A DNA stretch of 64,000 bases, taken from assembly GCF_003337415.1 (NCBI RefSeq), contig NZ_QPJT01000012.1, forward strand, positions 62,001 to 126,000, read 5' to 3'. This stretch comes from Anaerobacterium chartisolvens (GTDB lineage Bacteria > Bacillota > Clostridia > Acetivibrionales > DSM-27016). Under the pieces are notes generated by a model. That model saw only the letters and a program-made list of their open reading frames with translations, did no database searches and had not been told where the DNA came from. Position numbers and translations under genes: made by a program. This document shows, one piece after another, positions 1 to 8,964 of the stretch (positions are counted from its first letter, which is position 1; each line of letters opens with the position of its first letter).

Positions 1-1081
1 CTTGATCCATCAGCTTAAGAACCTTACGCACAAACAGCCCTCTAAGTCCCGGCTCGTTTATTATTTCATCTATATTATAATCCGTGCCTGCCTCATTCGC
101 CAGCTTTAAAAAAAACAGCTTATCCCTAAAATAGTTTTCTATAAGCTCTGCCTTAACCCACTTAAAGTCTCCGGCGGATCCTCTTATCGTTACGGAATAC
201 AATCCGTCGGCAGGCTTTTTTCCACCGGGCCTTCCGGCAGGGCACAGGCATATTGCATCCTCAATTTTTGATATCACCTGCTGCTCGCTGCAACACCCTC
301 CTATATTGATGTCCTTTTGTTCATAAAACCTTTTCCCAAGCGTCAGAAACCTCAAATCTAGCTTACTTGACTTTTCATTGTCCTTGTATATACTGCCCAT
401 AAAAGCCCCATGCTCTCCCGGCTCATCGAACCCAAGCGCTTCAGGGCTTCCGGGATTGTATACCACTCCATATCCCCCTATATCCTCTATCCTGTTGTGG
501 AAATGTCCAAGAGCTATATAGTCCATATTTAATGCCGCCAGCTCATTTCCCGACATTGGATTATATACGGAGGCTTTAAAATTCATATCCACAGTTCCAT
601 GAGTTAGAAGAATGTTTATACAGCCTTCATCCACAGGCGCTATTCCTGAAATCAGTGTCCGTTCCTCATAAAAGCTGCCAAAGCCCGCACCATATATACA
701 CACTCCCATATCATCAAGCTTTATGCAGCAGCTTTCTCCCGCCAATATATGCACATTATCGCTCCACTTAAATTTTTCATAGTAACAGCCGGGTATATAA
801 GGATCATGGTTGCCCGGTGCTATAAAAACCTTTATATGCTTTATACTGCTAAAAGCATCATTAATAAGCTCTACAGTGGATTTTTTTACATAATTATGCT
901 CGTAGAGATCCCCGCTTACCAGCAGTATGTCGACATTCTCATCCCTTGCCGCGTCAATTATCCTTTTAAATACTTCTTTTAAATCCCTCTGCCTTAATTG
1001 CACTTTTTCATAGCTTGCCAAAGAAGTAAACGGAGCGTCAAGATGCATGTCCGCACAATGAAGAAATTTTACACTTTTCAC
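1..1081 (-). CDS. SbcD/YhaO-like DNA repair exonuclease (metallophosphoesterase), 3' end cut by window
   Basis: I translated this from a GTG at 1081; 360 codons run off the left edge without a stop. The N-terminus shows the calcineurin-like metallophosphoesterase signature: DMHLD at residues 11-15, GDLYEH near 58, GNHD near 91, a THG motif and GHFHNR near 195. These residues bind the two metal ions. The family (SbcD/Mre11, YhaO) supplies the nuclease subunit of an SMC-like DNA-end-processing complex; the ATPase partner would be expected just beyond the left edge, which I cannot see. A G-rich ribosome site about 10 bases upstream supports the GTG start. Exact substrate not resolvable. Confidence 0.82.
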   Translation of the reverse strand, partial: MKSVKFLHCADMHLDAPFTSLASYEKVQLRQRDLKEVFKRIIDAARDENVDILLVSGDLYEHNYVKKSTVELINDAFSSIKHIKVFIAPGNHDPYIPGCYYEKFKWSDNVHILAGESCCIKLDDMGVCIYGAGFGSFYEERTLISGIAPVDEGCINILLTHGTVDMNFKASVYNPMSGNELAALNMDYIALGHFHNRIEDIGGYGVVYNPGSPEALGFDEPGEHGAFMGSIYKDNEKSSKLDLRFLTLGKRFYEQKDINIGGCCSEQQVISKIEDAICLCPAGRPGGKKPADGLYSVTIRGSAGDFKWVKAELIENYFRDKLFFLKLANEAGTDYNIDEIINEPGLRGLFVRKVLKLMDQ

Positions 1082-1294
1082 CCCTAGAAACCACCCCCTG
1101 CCGACATTTTAATATTAAAGAGGCTCCTCACAAAACATAATGCATCCGGCACCTGTTTTGCGGCAGCCCCTTAAATCGCCTGATATTTTTCAATACTGCC
1201 TTGTTATTTATATAAATTAGGATGCAAACTATCTAAAAAGAATGTAAAATAATTTCCGGAAGGATAATTTCCCCGGAATGCGTAACCGCGCTAC

Positions 1295-1424
1295 AATTTA
1301 GGCTAACTAAAGTCACAAGCGTCTTCTACAGGTATACATGCTTCTGTAGTTAGAGTAGAAATTATTCTGGAGGATATTATTTTACATCCTCCGTTATCCC
1401 ATATCATATGCAAAAGCCTAAATT
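1295..1424. other. Intergenic segment with nested inverted repeats, possible structured RNA
   Basis: The 345-base gap between the nuclease and GAF genes contains three inverted repeats. AATTTAGGCT (1295-1304) pairs with AGCCTAAATT (1415-1424). Inside it, CTACAG (1326-1331) pairs with CTGTAG (1344-1349), and GGAGGAT (1369-1375) pairs with ATCCTCC (1386-1392). Together they could form a three-way junction. On the minus strand it begins three bases after the stop of the GAF gene, so it may be that gene's 3' end; no clear T-run follows. No known RNA class recognised. Confidence 0.35.
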
Positions 1425-1426
1425 AT

Positions 1427-3355
1427 TTAGAACAATGCTAAAAACTCCTGAAGGTTATTAAAGTCCTTTCCCAGAACCATCTTCCTTACTGCAATATCCT
1501 CAGTGCCCGTTATCAGCTCTATTTTTTGATCGGCATCCAATTCGTACATATTAATTATAAAAATATTGTTTTGCGTAAAGGGATATACATTCCTGAAGCT
1601 GCCTTTCAGCCTGTCAATTATGGCATTATCCTTAAAAAGAAGATCTCTTTTATCACATATATAAAATACCTCAAGCTTGTTTAACACCTCAAAGGTCTCT
1701 TCTATTGCTTCCGTTAAGTCTTTCTTAAATAGCTCGGTATAATTAGGCAGTAAAAACTTCTTTTGAGCCTCAATTGTAAACAGGTTGCTTATAGCTGGTG
1801 CAATATGTCCCGCAACAGTCTCGAGAGTAATCATGTTTTCGGTATCATCAATAGCGGTATTTTTGTATTTAAATACAATTAGCACTCCCAAAACCTCAAT
1901 CTCTACCCTGTCTATATATATAGGGAAAATTACTATTCCCGGACTTACATCTATATCGGATGCAAGCTTCTCTCCCATATAATCAAAAACCGCAGCTTCA
2001 CCTACTCTGTATATTCTGTCGCCCTCCATGACTCTTTTCCAGTTCCCGTTTACAGCAATCTCTTTTTCCGCGGTTTCTATGTTCAGGGTTCTGTAAAGGT
2101 TAAAGGCATTCTTCTCCTTATCGTATAACGCAAATACGGCTTTTTCTACAAAAAACGACACCTCAAGAGTTTTTAACGTAATATCTATAAGCGTATCGAC
2201 ATCAAGAGAGCTGTTTATGTTTTTCATGAGATTGTTTAAAGTAATAAGCTTATCCAGCTTGCCCTGAATCATCTTCTTCTGCTCGTTTACCTGCTTAAAC
2301 AGCATGGCGTTTGAAAGAGCAATATATGTTGAGGATGCAAGGCTTTCTATGAGCTCAAACATGCTGTGCTTATACTCTGTGCCCGTTATTGACTGACCCA
2401 GCGTCACAAAGCCTGCTATTGTGTTGTTCTTTATCAGCAGTATTATATAATCGGGCCTTAAAGGAGCAAGTACTCCAGCCCCCTCAATGAAAATATCGTT
2501 AAAATACTGTGCATCCCGCTCGTCGCAAAGCTTTATAATTACCTTATTTGCATCTATCCTTGCCCCCTTGTTAAGGGTAAGACTTATTTGTGCATCCATG
2601 CAGGTATAGCAGATGTCCTTAAATGCCCTTAAGACATGCTTCTCACTTTTCTCGTCGTACAAAACAAAGCCGGTAATGCTGTTTTGTGTCAGCTCTGAAA
2701 AGACATCTACCGACAAACTGTAGAGAGAATCAAGACTAAGCTCGCTTAAGAGAGCCTTTGACGACTGGTTTATTGCAAAAAGGTTGAATATCTTTTCGTC
2801 CAGCTCCCGATTGGCCTTTTGAAGCTGCTCATAGCTCCTGTAGTTTTCAAGAGCATTATTTAAAAGCTTTATCAACGCCTCAGATATTATGTAGTCTTCA
2901 TCGTTTAACGGACCTGTGGTTTTATTAGATATAAATATAAATCCAAACAGCGTGCTCTCAATTATCAGAGGCATAAAAACAGAGATACTGTACGCATCCA
3001 GTATTTCCTCATCAAAAAATTCTTTAAGCAAAGCCCTGTCAAATATAAGGCTGCCATTCAATAAGGCGAAGCTTTGCAGTTTGTCATTATTTTTTATGGT
3101 AGAAACGGCATTATCAAAGCCCTTAATCTTTCTTAAAACGTAGCTGTCTCCCTCCAACACAAAAACAGCCGACCTTCCTATAGTAAGAAGCTCATTGACA
3201 AAATCGAAGCCCGCTTCTATTATCTGCTCAAAATTCAGTTTCTGTGAAAAGAACTCAATAGCCTGTATCAGTCCCGCGTACCTGAATAATTTTACCGATA
3301 AATCCTCGACCTTCTTTTGCTCTTCAATTCTATCAAGGATAGATTTGTATTCCAT
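1427..3355 (-). CDS. Triple-GAF-domain sensory protein
   Basis: 642 residues, no transmembrane segment. Three GAF-like modules can be traced at roughly residues 25-175, 195-350 and 370-545, each with the alternating hydrophobic strands and closing helix typical of the fold (for example the FGFIFISN and LGVLIVFK strands). Short helical linkers join them. The last 100 residues are not assigned; no histidine kinase, GGDEF, EAL or phosphatase catalytic motif is visible, so output is unknown. GAF domains bind small molecules or cyclic nucleotides. The gene follows a FapA/DUF342 gene by 69 bases on the same strand and is probably co-transcribed. Start supported by AAGGGGGAAGG upstream. Confidence 0.7.
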   Translation of the reverse strand: MEYKSILDRIEEQKKVEDLSVKLFRYAGLIQAIEFFSQKLNFEQIIEAGFDFVNELLTIGRSAVFVLEGDSYVLRKIKGFDNAVSTIKNNDKLQSFALLNGSLIFDRALLKEFFDEEILDAYSISVFMPLIIESTLFGFIFISNKTTGPLNDEDYIISEALIKLLNNALENYRSYEQLQKANRELDEKIFNLFAINQSSKALLSELSLDSLYSLSVDVFSELTQNSITGFVLYDEKSEKHVLRAFKDICYTCMDAQISLTLNKGARIDANKVIIKLCDERDAQYFNDIFIEGAGVLAPLRPDYIILLIKNNTIAGFVTLGQSITGTEYKHSMFELIESLASSTYIALSNAMLFKQVNEQKKMIQGKLDKLITLNNLMKNINSSLDVDTLIDITLKTLEVSFFVEKAVFALYDKEKNAFNLYRTLNIETAEKEIAVNGNWKRVMEGDRIYRVGEAAVFDYMGEKLASDIDVSPGIVIFPIYIDRVEIEVLGVLIVFKYKNTAIDDTENMITLETVAGHIAPAISNLFTIEAQKKFLLPNYTELFKKDLTEAIEETFEVLNKLEVFYICDKRDLLFKDNAIIDRLKGSFRNVYPFTQNNIFIINMYELDADQKIELITGTEDIAVRKMVLGKDFNNLQEFLALF

Positions 3356-3424
3356 TAGCCTTCCCCCTTAAAAATCCTACATTCGAGAAGTTATTTAAGT
3401 ATTGTTCCTTTTAAGATAAATATA

Positions 3425-5014
3425 TCAAAGCTCCTTCAGAACCCCATTATGGACATAAAAGCACGTACTTAAGGTTACCTTGCTCAGTTCCTTTGGTATT
3501 CTGTTAATTTCTATTACAGTGCCGGGATAAGCCTTTTTGAGTATACAAATTTCTCCTTCTCCATGAGTCTTCAAATAATTAATAAAAACCTTTTTCTCAT
3601 CCTCTAAAAGCTTAAGCTTGTCTCTCTCACTGTTGTATTTCTCTCTTAGGTTATCCCACATTACACTTTGCTCTTTTGTGAGATTTGAGGAGCTTGAATA
3701 TATTGACATTTCCTGCTTGTACCTGCTTAAGCAGCTTTTAGAGATCTCAATATCACGTATGACGTTCTCCAGCTTATCCTTTAAATTATTTCTGTCAAAT
3801 CCCTTAACACAAATAGAGGTGCGCTTCTCACTCTGGGAGCCTATAATAGATGATATCACCTTGATTTCGGCCTCAATACTTCCCCCTATTATTTGTCCCT
3901 TAGGCGAATCAAGAATTACTTCCTTTGCTATAATGTTGCTGTTAAGGCAGTAAAATCCTATATGTACGCTTCCGTCGCAAATAATTGTTGCATCCGAAAT
4001 GTATTTTGTGTAAATATCCTTTTTTGATTTAACAACCGCCTTATTCTTACCTACAATACCACCCTTTATAAAAACACTGCCCTCTCGGCTTATTATCTCT
4101 CTTACGCTCCCTACACCATAATCTCCGAGAATTTCCACATCTCTGTTTGCAGTCACCGAGAAGTTATCTTCTATAGAGCCCTTTATGGTTAAAAAGCCGT
4201 CAAAATCAATATTCCCTGTTTTAAAGCCTACATTGCCGATTATTTCAAGATGGTTTGACACCCCTATCCTGTTCCCTGAGTAATTAACCGCACCATCCAC
4301 TAAAGCATACAATGTCGAAACATTATTCTCATATACCTCTTTAACTGTTTTTTTATCATAAAAAAGAGGATATTTTTTGCCTTCCATTGCAAGCAGAGTA
4401 TTTCCCTTAACCGATTTTCCGGATGTACCGGGAGTGGGGTCCCTTCTTTCACCCAACCAATCTCCCACATGCACCTTATTTATAAGGTTAAGCTCATAAT
4501 GGTCGACATTTCCGTCTTCCTTTACCTCCGGCTTAGGCTCTTTCATCTCATACATTTTTATTACTGAATCATCTCCGTTTTCAGGAGCCACTCCTTCGGC
4601 AATAAGTATTTTTTTGCCATTCTCCAGACGGTTGAGCAATACGTCATGCTTTACACCAAATATTACGCCATTCTCCCCCAATTTACCTACAATTTCCCTT
4701 ATGAGATTTATTCTCTTTTCGTTTTGAAGCTCATCTTCTTTTACACATAGAGTTATATAGGCCTTCAATTCATCACTGGAAATCTCGACAGCCACTCTCT
4801 CCCTCAGCTCCCCAAACTTTACGGGAGGCTTGGGCGCAAACAGAAGTGCATTTTTTACAGCAATAAAGCTTATGATTTTAATATTGTTATGCTCAAGCAC
4901 AAGCCTGTTAAAATCTTCAACCGACATTCCTCTTTTAAAGGATTCAATATAAAAGTCATCCTGCCTTTTTGTAATCAATATGTAATCAGATGAAAAAATA
5001 ATATCATGCCTCAT
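3425..5014 (-). CDS. FapA/DUF342 family polymer-like protein
   Basis: 529 residues matching the DUF342/FapA architecture. The N-terminal part (about 1-170) is a divergent FapA N-domain. It is followed by the conserved GDWLGERRDPTPGTSG segment, a long run of short beta-strand repeats (about 230-400; VGFKTG, FDGFLTIKGSIED, GSVFIKGGIVG) that should form a right-handed beta-helix, and a C-terminal coiled coil (about 405-470). Family members affect flagellar placement (Vibrio FapA) or are sporulation-associated in Firmicutes; function here is not established. No flagellar genes are nearby. A terminator at 5119-5142 separates it from the PspA group, so it probably has its own promoter. Confidence 0.78.
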   Translation of the reverse strand: MRHDIIFSSDYILITKRQDDFYIESFKRGMSVEDFNRLVLEHNNIKIISFIAVKNALLFAPKPPVKFGELRERVAVEISSDELKAYITLCVKEDELQNEKRINLIREIVGKLGENGVIFGVKHDVLLNRLENGKKILIAEGVAPENGDDSVIKMYEMKEPKPEVKEDGNVDHYELNLINKVHVGDWLGERRDPTPGTSGKSVKGNTLLAMEGKKYPLFYDKKTVKEVYENNVSTLYALVDGAVNYSGNRIGVSNHLEIIGNVGFKTGNIDFDGFLTIKGSIEDNFSVTANRDVEILGDYGVGSVREIISREGSVFIKGGIVGKNKAVVKSKKDIYTKYISDATIICDGSVHIGFYCLNSNIIAKEVILDSPKGQIIGGSIEAEIKVISSIIGSQSEKRTSICVKGFDRNNLKDKLENVIRDIEISKSCLSRYKQEMSIYSSSSNLTKEQSVMWDNLREKYNSERDKLKLLEDEKKVFINYLKTHGEGEICILKKAYPGTVIEINRIPKELSKVTLSTCFYVHNGVLKEL

Positions 5015-5118
5015 CTTAAAACCCCACTCACTCTTATATATAGAGTAATTCGTTCTAGCAAAAAATCCCCATTAACTTAAATTATTCGACATAAAATACT
5101 TTTTCCCTTTTATTATGC

Positions 5119-5142
5119 AAAAAAAGGCTTAATAATTAAGCC
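5119..5142 (-). terminator. Rho-independent terminator of the PspA group
   Basis: GGCTTAA-TAA-TTAAGCC at 5126-5142 is a perfect 7-bp hairpin with a 3-base loop. On the minus strand it is followed by seven T residues (5125-5119). It lies 32 bases after the stop of the coiled-coil membrane protein gene. Confidence 0.85.
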
Positions 5143-5173
5143 ATTTTCTTTTATCTTAAATAACAATTGGTTT

Positions 5174-5995
5174 TTACAAATTAATTTTATTTCTTCGCCT
5201 CTCCTCCAGAACGTTATCAAGTGCTTTTGCCTCATCTACAGCCGTTTGCAGCTTTTCTACCATTTCCTCCGACTCAATGCTCGATATAGCCTGATGCTTA
5301 AACATATTTACCGTGCTTTCCATATAATCGAGCTTTGCACTGATTCTTTCCAGTTCCTTCTTTTCATCCTTCAGCCTGTTTATTATCTTTTCATCCATTT
5401 CTATGAGGTTTTTCACATCCTCCTTTATATGCGGGTCATTTGCAAAATTGAGCTTGCGGACATTTGCATTAATCCTGTCGGCTATAGTGCTTACATCCAT
5501 CTCTCCAAGCTCCTTGCTTCTTATGCAGAAATTAATAAGCAGCTTTATATAAGCAACTATAAGATTCAGCGTCTGCTCTACTATTTTTTCCTTTATATAG
5601 CTGTGCTCTCCTCTGAAATAGGATTCAACTATATCCTTTTTATCGTCCATAACCCTTCTCAGCTTCTTCATATAAGCAGCATTGGTATGTCTTTTCGCTT
5701 CATTGGCAAGCTTTAAGCATTTATAATTTAAATCCTGTATCTCCCGTCTCTTCTCTCTGCGGTTAAACTCCTCATGAAACTCCTCGCTTAAAAGAGTTTT
5801 TGCAATAATGCCAAGATATATGACCAGCGCGGGAAGATATACAACCGGAGTCGTAGGGTCAATCAAAACCGACAGCCCAAATACATCCAATCCGCTAAGC
5901 ATATTTGCGGCAATAGCAGACGCAGCCAGAAGCAAGCACATCCAGCCAAGATTTTTAAATTTAAAAAATGCACTCATCACCATTCTAAATTTCAT
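5174..5995 (-). CDS. Membrane-anchored coiled-coil protein next to PspA
   Basis: 273 residues from the ATG at 5995, chosen because GAGGG lies 6 bases upstream; a longer frame exists but would overlap the pspA stop. Two hydrophobic segments (about residues 16-36 and 48-68) are followed by about 200 mostly helical, highly charged residues with heptad-like patterns (for example KIINRLKDEKKELERISAKLDYME). No enzymatic motif. It follows pspA by 16 bases and is almost certainly in the same operon, so a role as membrane partner of PspA is a reasonable inference. I cannot assign it to a named family. Confidence 0.72.
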   Translation of the reverse strand: MKFRMVMSAFFKFKNLGWMCLLLAASAIAANMLSGLDVFGLSVLIDPTTPVVYLPALVIYLGIIAKTLLSEEFHEEFNRREKRREIQDLNYKCLKLANEAKRHTNAAYMKKLRRVMDDKKDIVESYFRGEHSYIKEKIVEQTLNLIVAYIKLLINFCIRSKELGEMDVSTIADRINANVRKLNFANDPHIKEDVKNLIEMDEKIINRLKDEKKELERISAKLDYMESTVNMFKHQAISSIESEEMVEKLQTAVDEAKALDNVLEERRRNKINL

Positions 5996-6011
5996 ATTAC
6001 CCTCTTTAAAA

Positions 6012-6740
6012 TCAATTTGTAGTCTTATTATTAATCTTTTCCTTAACCTCAAAGCCCTGCTCGCTTCCTAACATAGCCTCAGCTCTTGCACGGGCCCTGT
6101 CTCTTGCGGAGTTCATATCCAGCCTTTTAAGCTTCATATCCATATTGTCATCATTTAACGATTCTATAGCGTTTGCCCTTGCCGTCTTCCTGTTTACAAC
6201 CTCTCTGGCCCTGTCCATGCTCTCGTTTACACTGCCTACAGTACTGTTTTTAGAGGTGTATTTAGCATTTACGGAGTTTATATTCTCCCTCAGGCCCGCC
6301 ATCTTTGCCTGAGATTTTAATGTCCTTAGCTCGTTAAGCTTGGAGGTCATCTCAGATTCAAATATCTTATAGTCGTCACGGATTTTTGCAACCTCTGCCA
6401 TAGCGTTGTCATAAGTTGCCTTATGAGTATCAAACACCGTCTGATACTCCTCCTCCTGCATTAGGAGCTCCACAAGCACATCCTTATCTCCCTGCCTCTG
6501 AGCAGCCTCTACTCTTGCCTTTATAGTAAGCAAGCTCTTTTCGGCATTCTTCATCTCAATTTTTATCATCTCAGCATTGGTTTGGATCTCTATAATTTGC
6601 TTTTCGGCCTCTTTTCTCGCTCTGTCAATCTGATTTTTAATATCCTCAAAAAGAGCTTCGGGGTTTCTTTCCTCAACCCCTCCTATAAACAGCCCGAAAA
6701 AGCCTCTTATTACGGAACCCAATCTGCTAAATAAACCCAT
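6012..6740 (-). CDS. pspA: PspA/IM30 (ESCRT-III-like) membrane-remodelling protein
   Basis: 242 residues, close to the usual 220-250. The N-terminus (residues 1-21, with GLFSRLGSVIRGFFG) is the amphipathic membrane-binding helix typical of PspA/Vipp1. It is followed by the long helical hairpin (about 25-150) rich in charged heptads, then smaller helices. PspA proteins polymerise on membranes, protect against proton leakage and belong to the ESCRT-III superfamily. The upstream neighbour is a AAA+ ATPase gene and the downstream neighbour a coiled-coil membrane protein gene. Start supported by GGGAGG 8 bases upstream. A separate promoter in the 126-base gap upstream is possible; a TATAAT-like element is present there. 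Confidence 0.9.
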   Translation of the reverse strand: MGLFSRLGSVIRGFFGLFIGGVEERNPEALFEDIKNQIDRARKEAEKQIIEIQTNAEMIKIEMKNAEKSLLTIKARVEAAQRQGDKDVLVELLMQEEEYQTVFDTHKATYDNAMAEVAKIRDDYKIFESEMTSKLNELRTLKSQAKMAGLRENINSVNAKYTSKNSTVGSVNESMDRAREVVNRKTARANAIESLNDDNMDMKLKRLDMNSARDRARARAEAMLGSEQGFEVKEKINNKTTN

Positions 6741-6866
6741 AGAGCATTGCCTCCCATTTATATATTCTTCTTAATATTAATTTATTATAAATAAGACATC
6801 TTGTAAACAAAAATTACTATAATAATATGTATTATACGTGATTTTTATTTCCATGTCTGATATTTT

Positions 6867-8492
6867 TTAACCCTCTGCCATATCAAGAGCCTCTCTGTTG
6901 TCCAGCCACTTTTTATACCTTTCCGGAAGTAAATCCTTATCGTCACATTCCTTTATTGCCAGCATGGTCATGAACTCAACCTCCTGAGTGCTTGGCCTGC
7001 ACCTGTCTATTGCCTTCTGCAATATATTTCCCGTAAGAACACATCCATCGCACCCGTCTTCATTTGCCAGCTCATACGCTTTTCTTACCACCGTCTCAAT
7101 TTCAGCGCCGGTGTAGCTTTCACTCTTTTGGGCAAATGGCATAAAATCCTTTATATCGGTCTCAAAGCCATATTTGCCTATCATTATCTTAAATATTTCA
7201 GCTCTCTCTTCAACCTCAGGCAGCAGAACAGGTATCTTTTTATCAAACCTTCCCGCTCTTTTTAATGCAGCGTCCAGAAGATCCGGCCTGTTTGTGGCGG
7301 CAATAAAAATTACCCTCCCCCTGTTGCTTGTATTTCCCGTGAACTGCAAAAATTCGCTGAAGATATTTCTTCCCACTCCGCTGTCTCCGCTTTCGCCTCT
7401 TCTGAAAGCAGTGTCAATTTCATCTACAAATACTATTACAGGCTGCTGAGACTGCGCTCCCAGCAGGCATTTCTTAAAATTCTTTTCACTTTCACCCACA
7501 TACTGCCCTAAAATTCTTGACATGTCTATTTTTACGCAGTTGAAGCCGCTGGATTTGGCAAGAGCGTTTACCAGAAGTGTCTTTCCCGTCCCCGACGGCC
7601 CGCACAGCAGTATGCCCATCGGAACCCTTCTCAAATCCCCTTTTCTTACAGGCTCTATAATATTCTTCATAAGATATCCTTTTGCTCTGTCCATTCCCCC
7701 GATATCTTCAAAGCCTATCTCAGGATAAATAAATTCCAGAACATCTCCGTATTCCTTTTTAAGGACGGAATGCTTCTTCTCCTTAATAAATTCAAAGCTC
7801 ACAGGCACATCCTCAGCCTCCGCCTTAAGCTTGATATCCTTTATGGATTTTTTGCTTAAGCCTGACGAAAGCTTTGCAAATTCTTCTACAGAAATATCTG
7901 TTTTTATAGTATTGTCTTTTAAAAGAAATTCGATGTACTTTTTTCTTTCATCCTCTCCGGGAAGCTCTATAAGCACAGGCTCTATCCTATAGGATGATTT
8001 AAGAGTCTCCTTGCTGACATCGGCAAGGTTGTCCGCCAGCATTATTATAGTGCTTCCTACGGAAGATACCTTACCGTCCACAGACCACTCGCAAATCCAT
8101 ATTAATGCAGCACGTTCCTCTAAAGACATGCTTCCTATATCTACCGCAGGAATGATCTTCTCTGCGTGATTTAAAAACAAAATCATTTTGGTGCTTCTTA
8201 TAGCCATGTCTATATATGGAAATATCTTCGACGGAAGAGAGTGTAGCAAGCCGGAAGCCTCATTTGAGGTTATTTTATTAAACTCTTTCTCCATGCCGGG
8301 GTCTGCAAACGTGAGTCCTCTTGAAATATCATAAAATGCCACTATTGCAAAGCCCCGTGCTTTAACAAACTCCTCATAAAGAAAGCGATCCATGTGTCTG
8401 TAATTGTCCACCACATCCCTTACGTTAAAGTACAGGAGAAACTCATGGGAAATACCCGCCCTATATTTACTTAAAAACTCATCATACCACAT
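6867..8492 (-). CDS. Tandem AAA+ ATPase, Ycf46/Cdc48-like
   Basis: 541 residues from the ATG at 8492; an upstream TTG would sit too close to the AGGCAGG site. Numbering here is from that TTG. The C-terminal AAA+ module is complete: EDIGGM near 266, Walker A GPSGTGKT at 301-308, pore-loop-like GQYVGESE at 332-339, Walker B ending VDEID near 363, sensor ATNRPD near 402 and arginine finger RAGRFD at 415-420. The N-terminal half (about 40-230) has the layout of a second AAA domain but lacks Walker motifs, as in Ycf46-type proteins. It precedes pspA on the same strand. ATP-driven remodelling of a protein polymer is the family expectation; PspA as client is inference. Confidence 0.85.
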   Translation of the reverse strand: MWYDEFLSKYRAGISHEFLLYFNVRDVVDNYRHMDRFLYEEFVKARGFAIVAFYDISRGLTFADPGMEKEFNKITSNEASGLLHSLPSKIFPYIDMAIRSTKMILFLNHAEKIIPAVDIGSMSLEERAALIWICEWSVDGKVSSVGSTIIMLADNLADVSKETLKSSYRIEPVLIELPGEDERKKYIEFLLKDNTIKTDISVEEFAKLSSGLSKKSIKDIKLKAEAEDVPVSFEFIKEKKHSVLKKEYGDVLEFIYPEIGFEDIGGMDRAKGYLMKNIIEPVRKGDLRRVPMGILLCGPSGTGKTLLVNALAKSSGFNCVKIDMSRILGQYVGESEKNFKKCLLGAQSQQPVIVFVDEIDTAFRRGESGDSGVGRNIFSEFLQFTGNTSNRGRVIFIAATNRPDLLDAALKRAGRFDKKIPVLLPEVEERAEIFKIMIGKYGFETDIKDFMPFAQKSESYTGAEIETVVRKAYELANEDGCDGCVLTGNILQKAIDRCRPSTQEVEFMTMLAIKECDDKDLLPERYKKWLDNREALDMAEG

Positions 8493-8705
8493 ATTTAACA
8501 AAACCTGCCTCTTAACAGAATTATTATTTATAGTATATAACTTATTAAATTAAAAAACCGCAGTCATAGTATTAAGCAGCATAGATTATAATGTAATACT
8601 CTATGTTTAGTCAATATAAATATATTTTTATGTTTGATAATATTTTTTATGCCGCAAAGGAATAATACTAACTATCATAAAGCTTAAAACAAGGAGGCCT
8701 TTTAC

Positions 8706-8915
8706 ATGGAAACAACCACTTTTAACGTTCCCTCAATAACCTGCAGCATTTGCTCAAATAAGATACAGCAGAGCCTTAAGGGTGTCAAGGGAGTAAATAC
8801 TGTTTCTGTAGATTTAAAGACCAAAACAGTAAACGTAGATTATGAGCCTCATGACATAAATCCTGAGGAAATCAGAAAAAATGTTTCCTCTATAGGGTAT
8901 GAGGTAATACAATAG
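8706..8915 (+). CDS. Heavy-metal-associated (HMA) domain protein, copper-chaperone-like
   Basis: 69 residues, a single HMA domain. The metal site is C13-S-I-C16 (TCSICSNK), the CxxC of CopZ/Atx1-like proteins, and the beta-alpha-beta-beta-alpha-beta pattern fits the whole length. Such proteins deliver Cu(I) to P-type ATPases or repressors. No copper ATPase or CsoR is adjacent, so the partner is unknown. The usual methionine before the CxxC motif (MxCxxC) is a threonine here, which could affect metal preference. Strong ribosome site AAGGAGG 8 bases upstream; own terminator follows. Confidence 0.85.
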   Translation: METTTFNVPSITCSICSNKIQQSLKGVKGVNTVSVDLKTKTVNVDYEPHDINPEEIRKNVSSIGYEVIQ

Positions 8916-8919
8916 CATT

Positions 8920-8964
8920 AAAAGGAGGGAGATATGTGTTTTATGTTACATTCTCCCCTTTTTT
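8920..8964 (+). terminator. Terminator after the HMA gene
   Basis: AAAAGGAGGGAGA (8920-8932) pairs, with a bulge, to TCTCCCCTTTT, and a T-run ends at 8964. It lies directly after the plus-strand stop and abuts the end of the convergent gntR gene. Confidence 0.7.
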
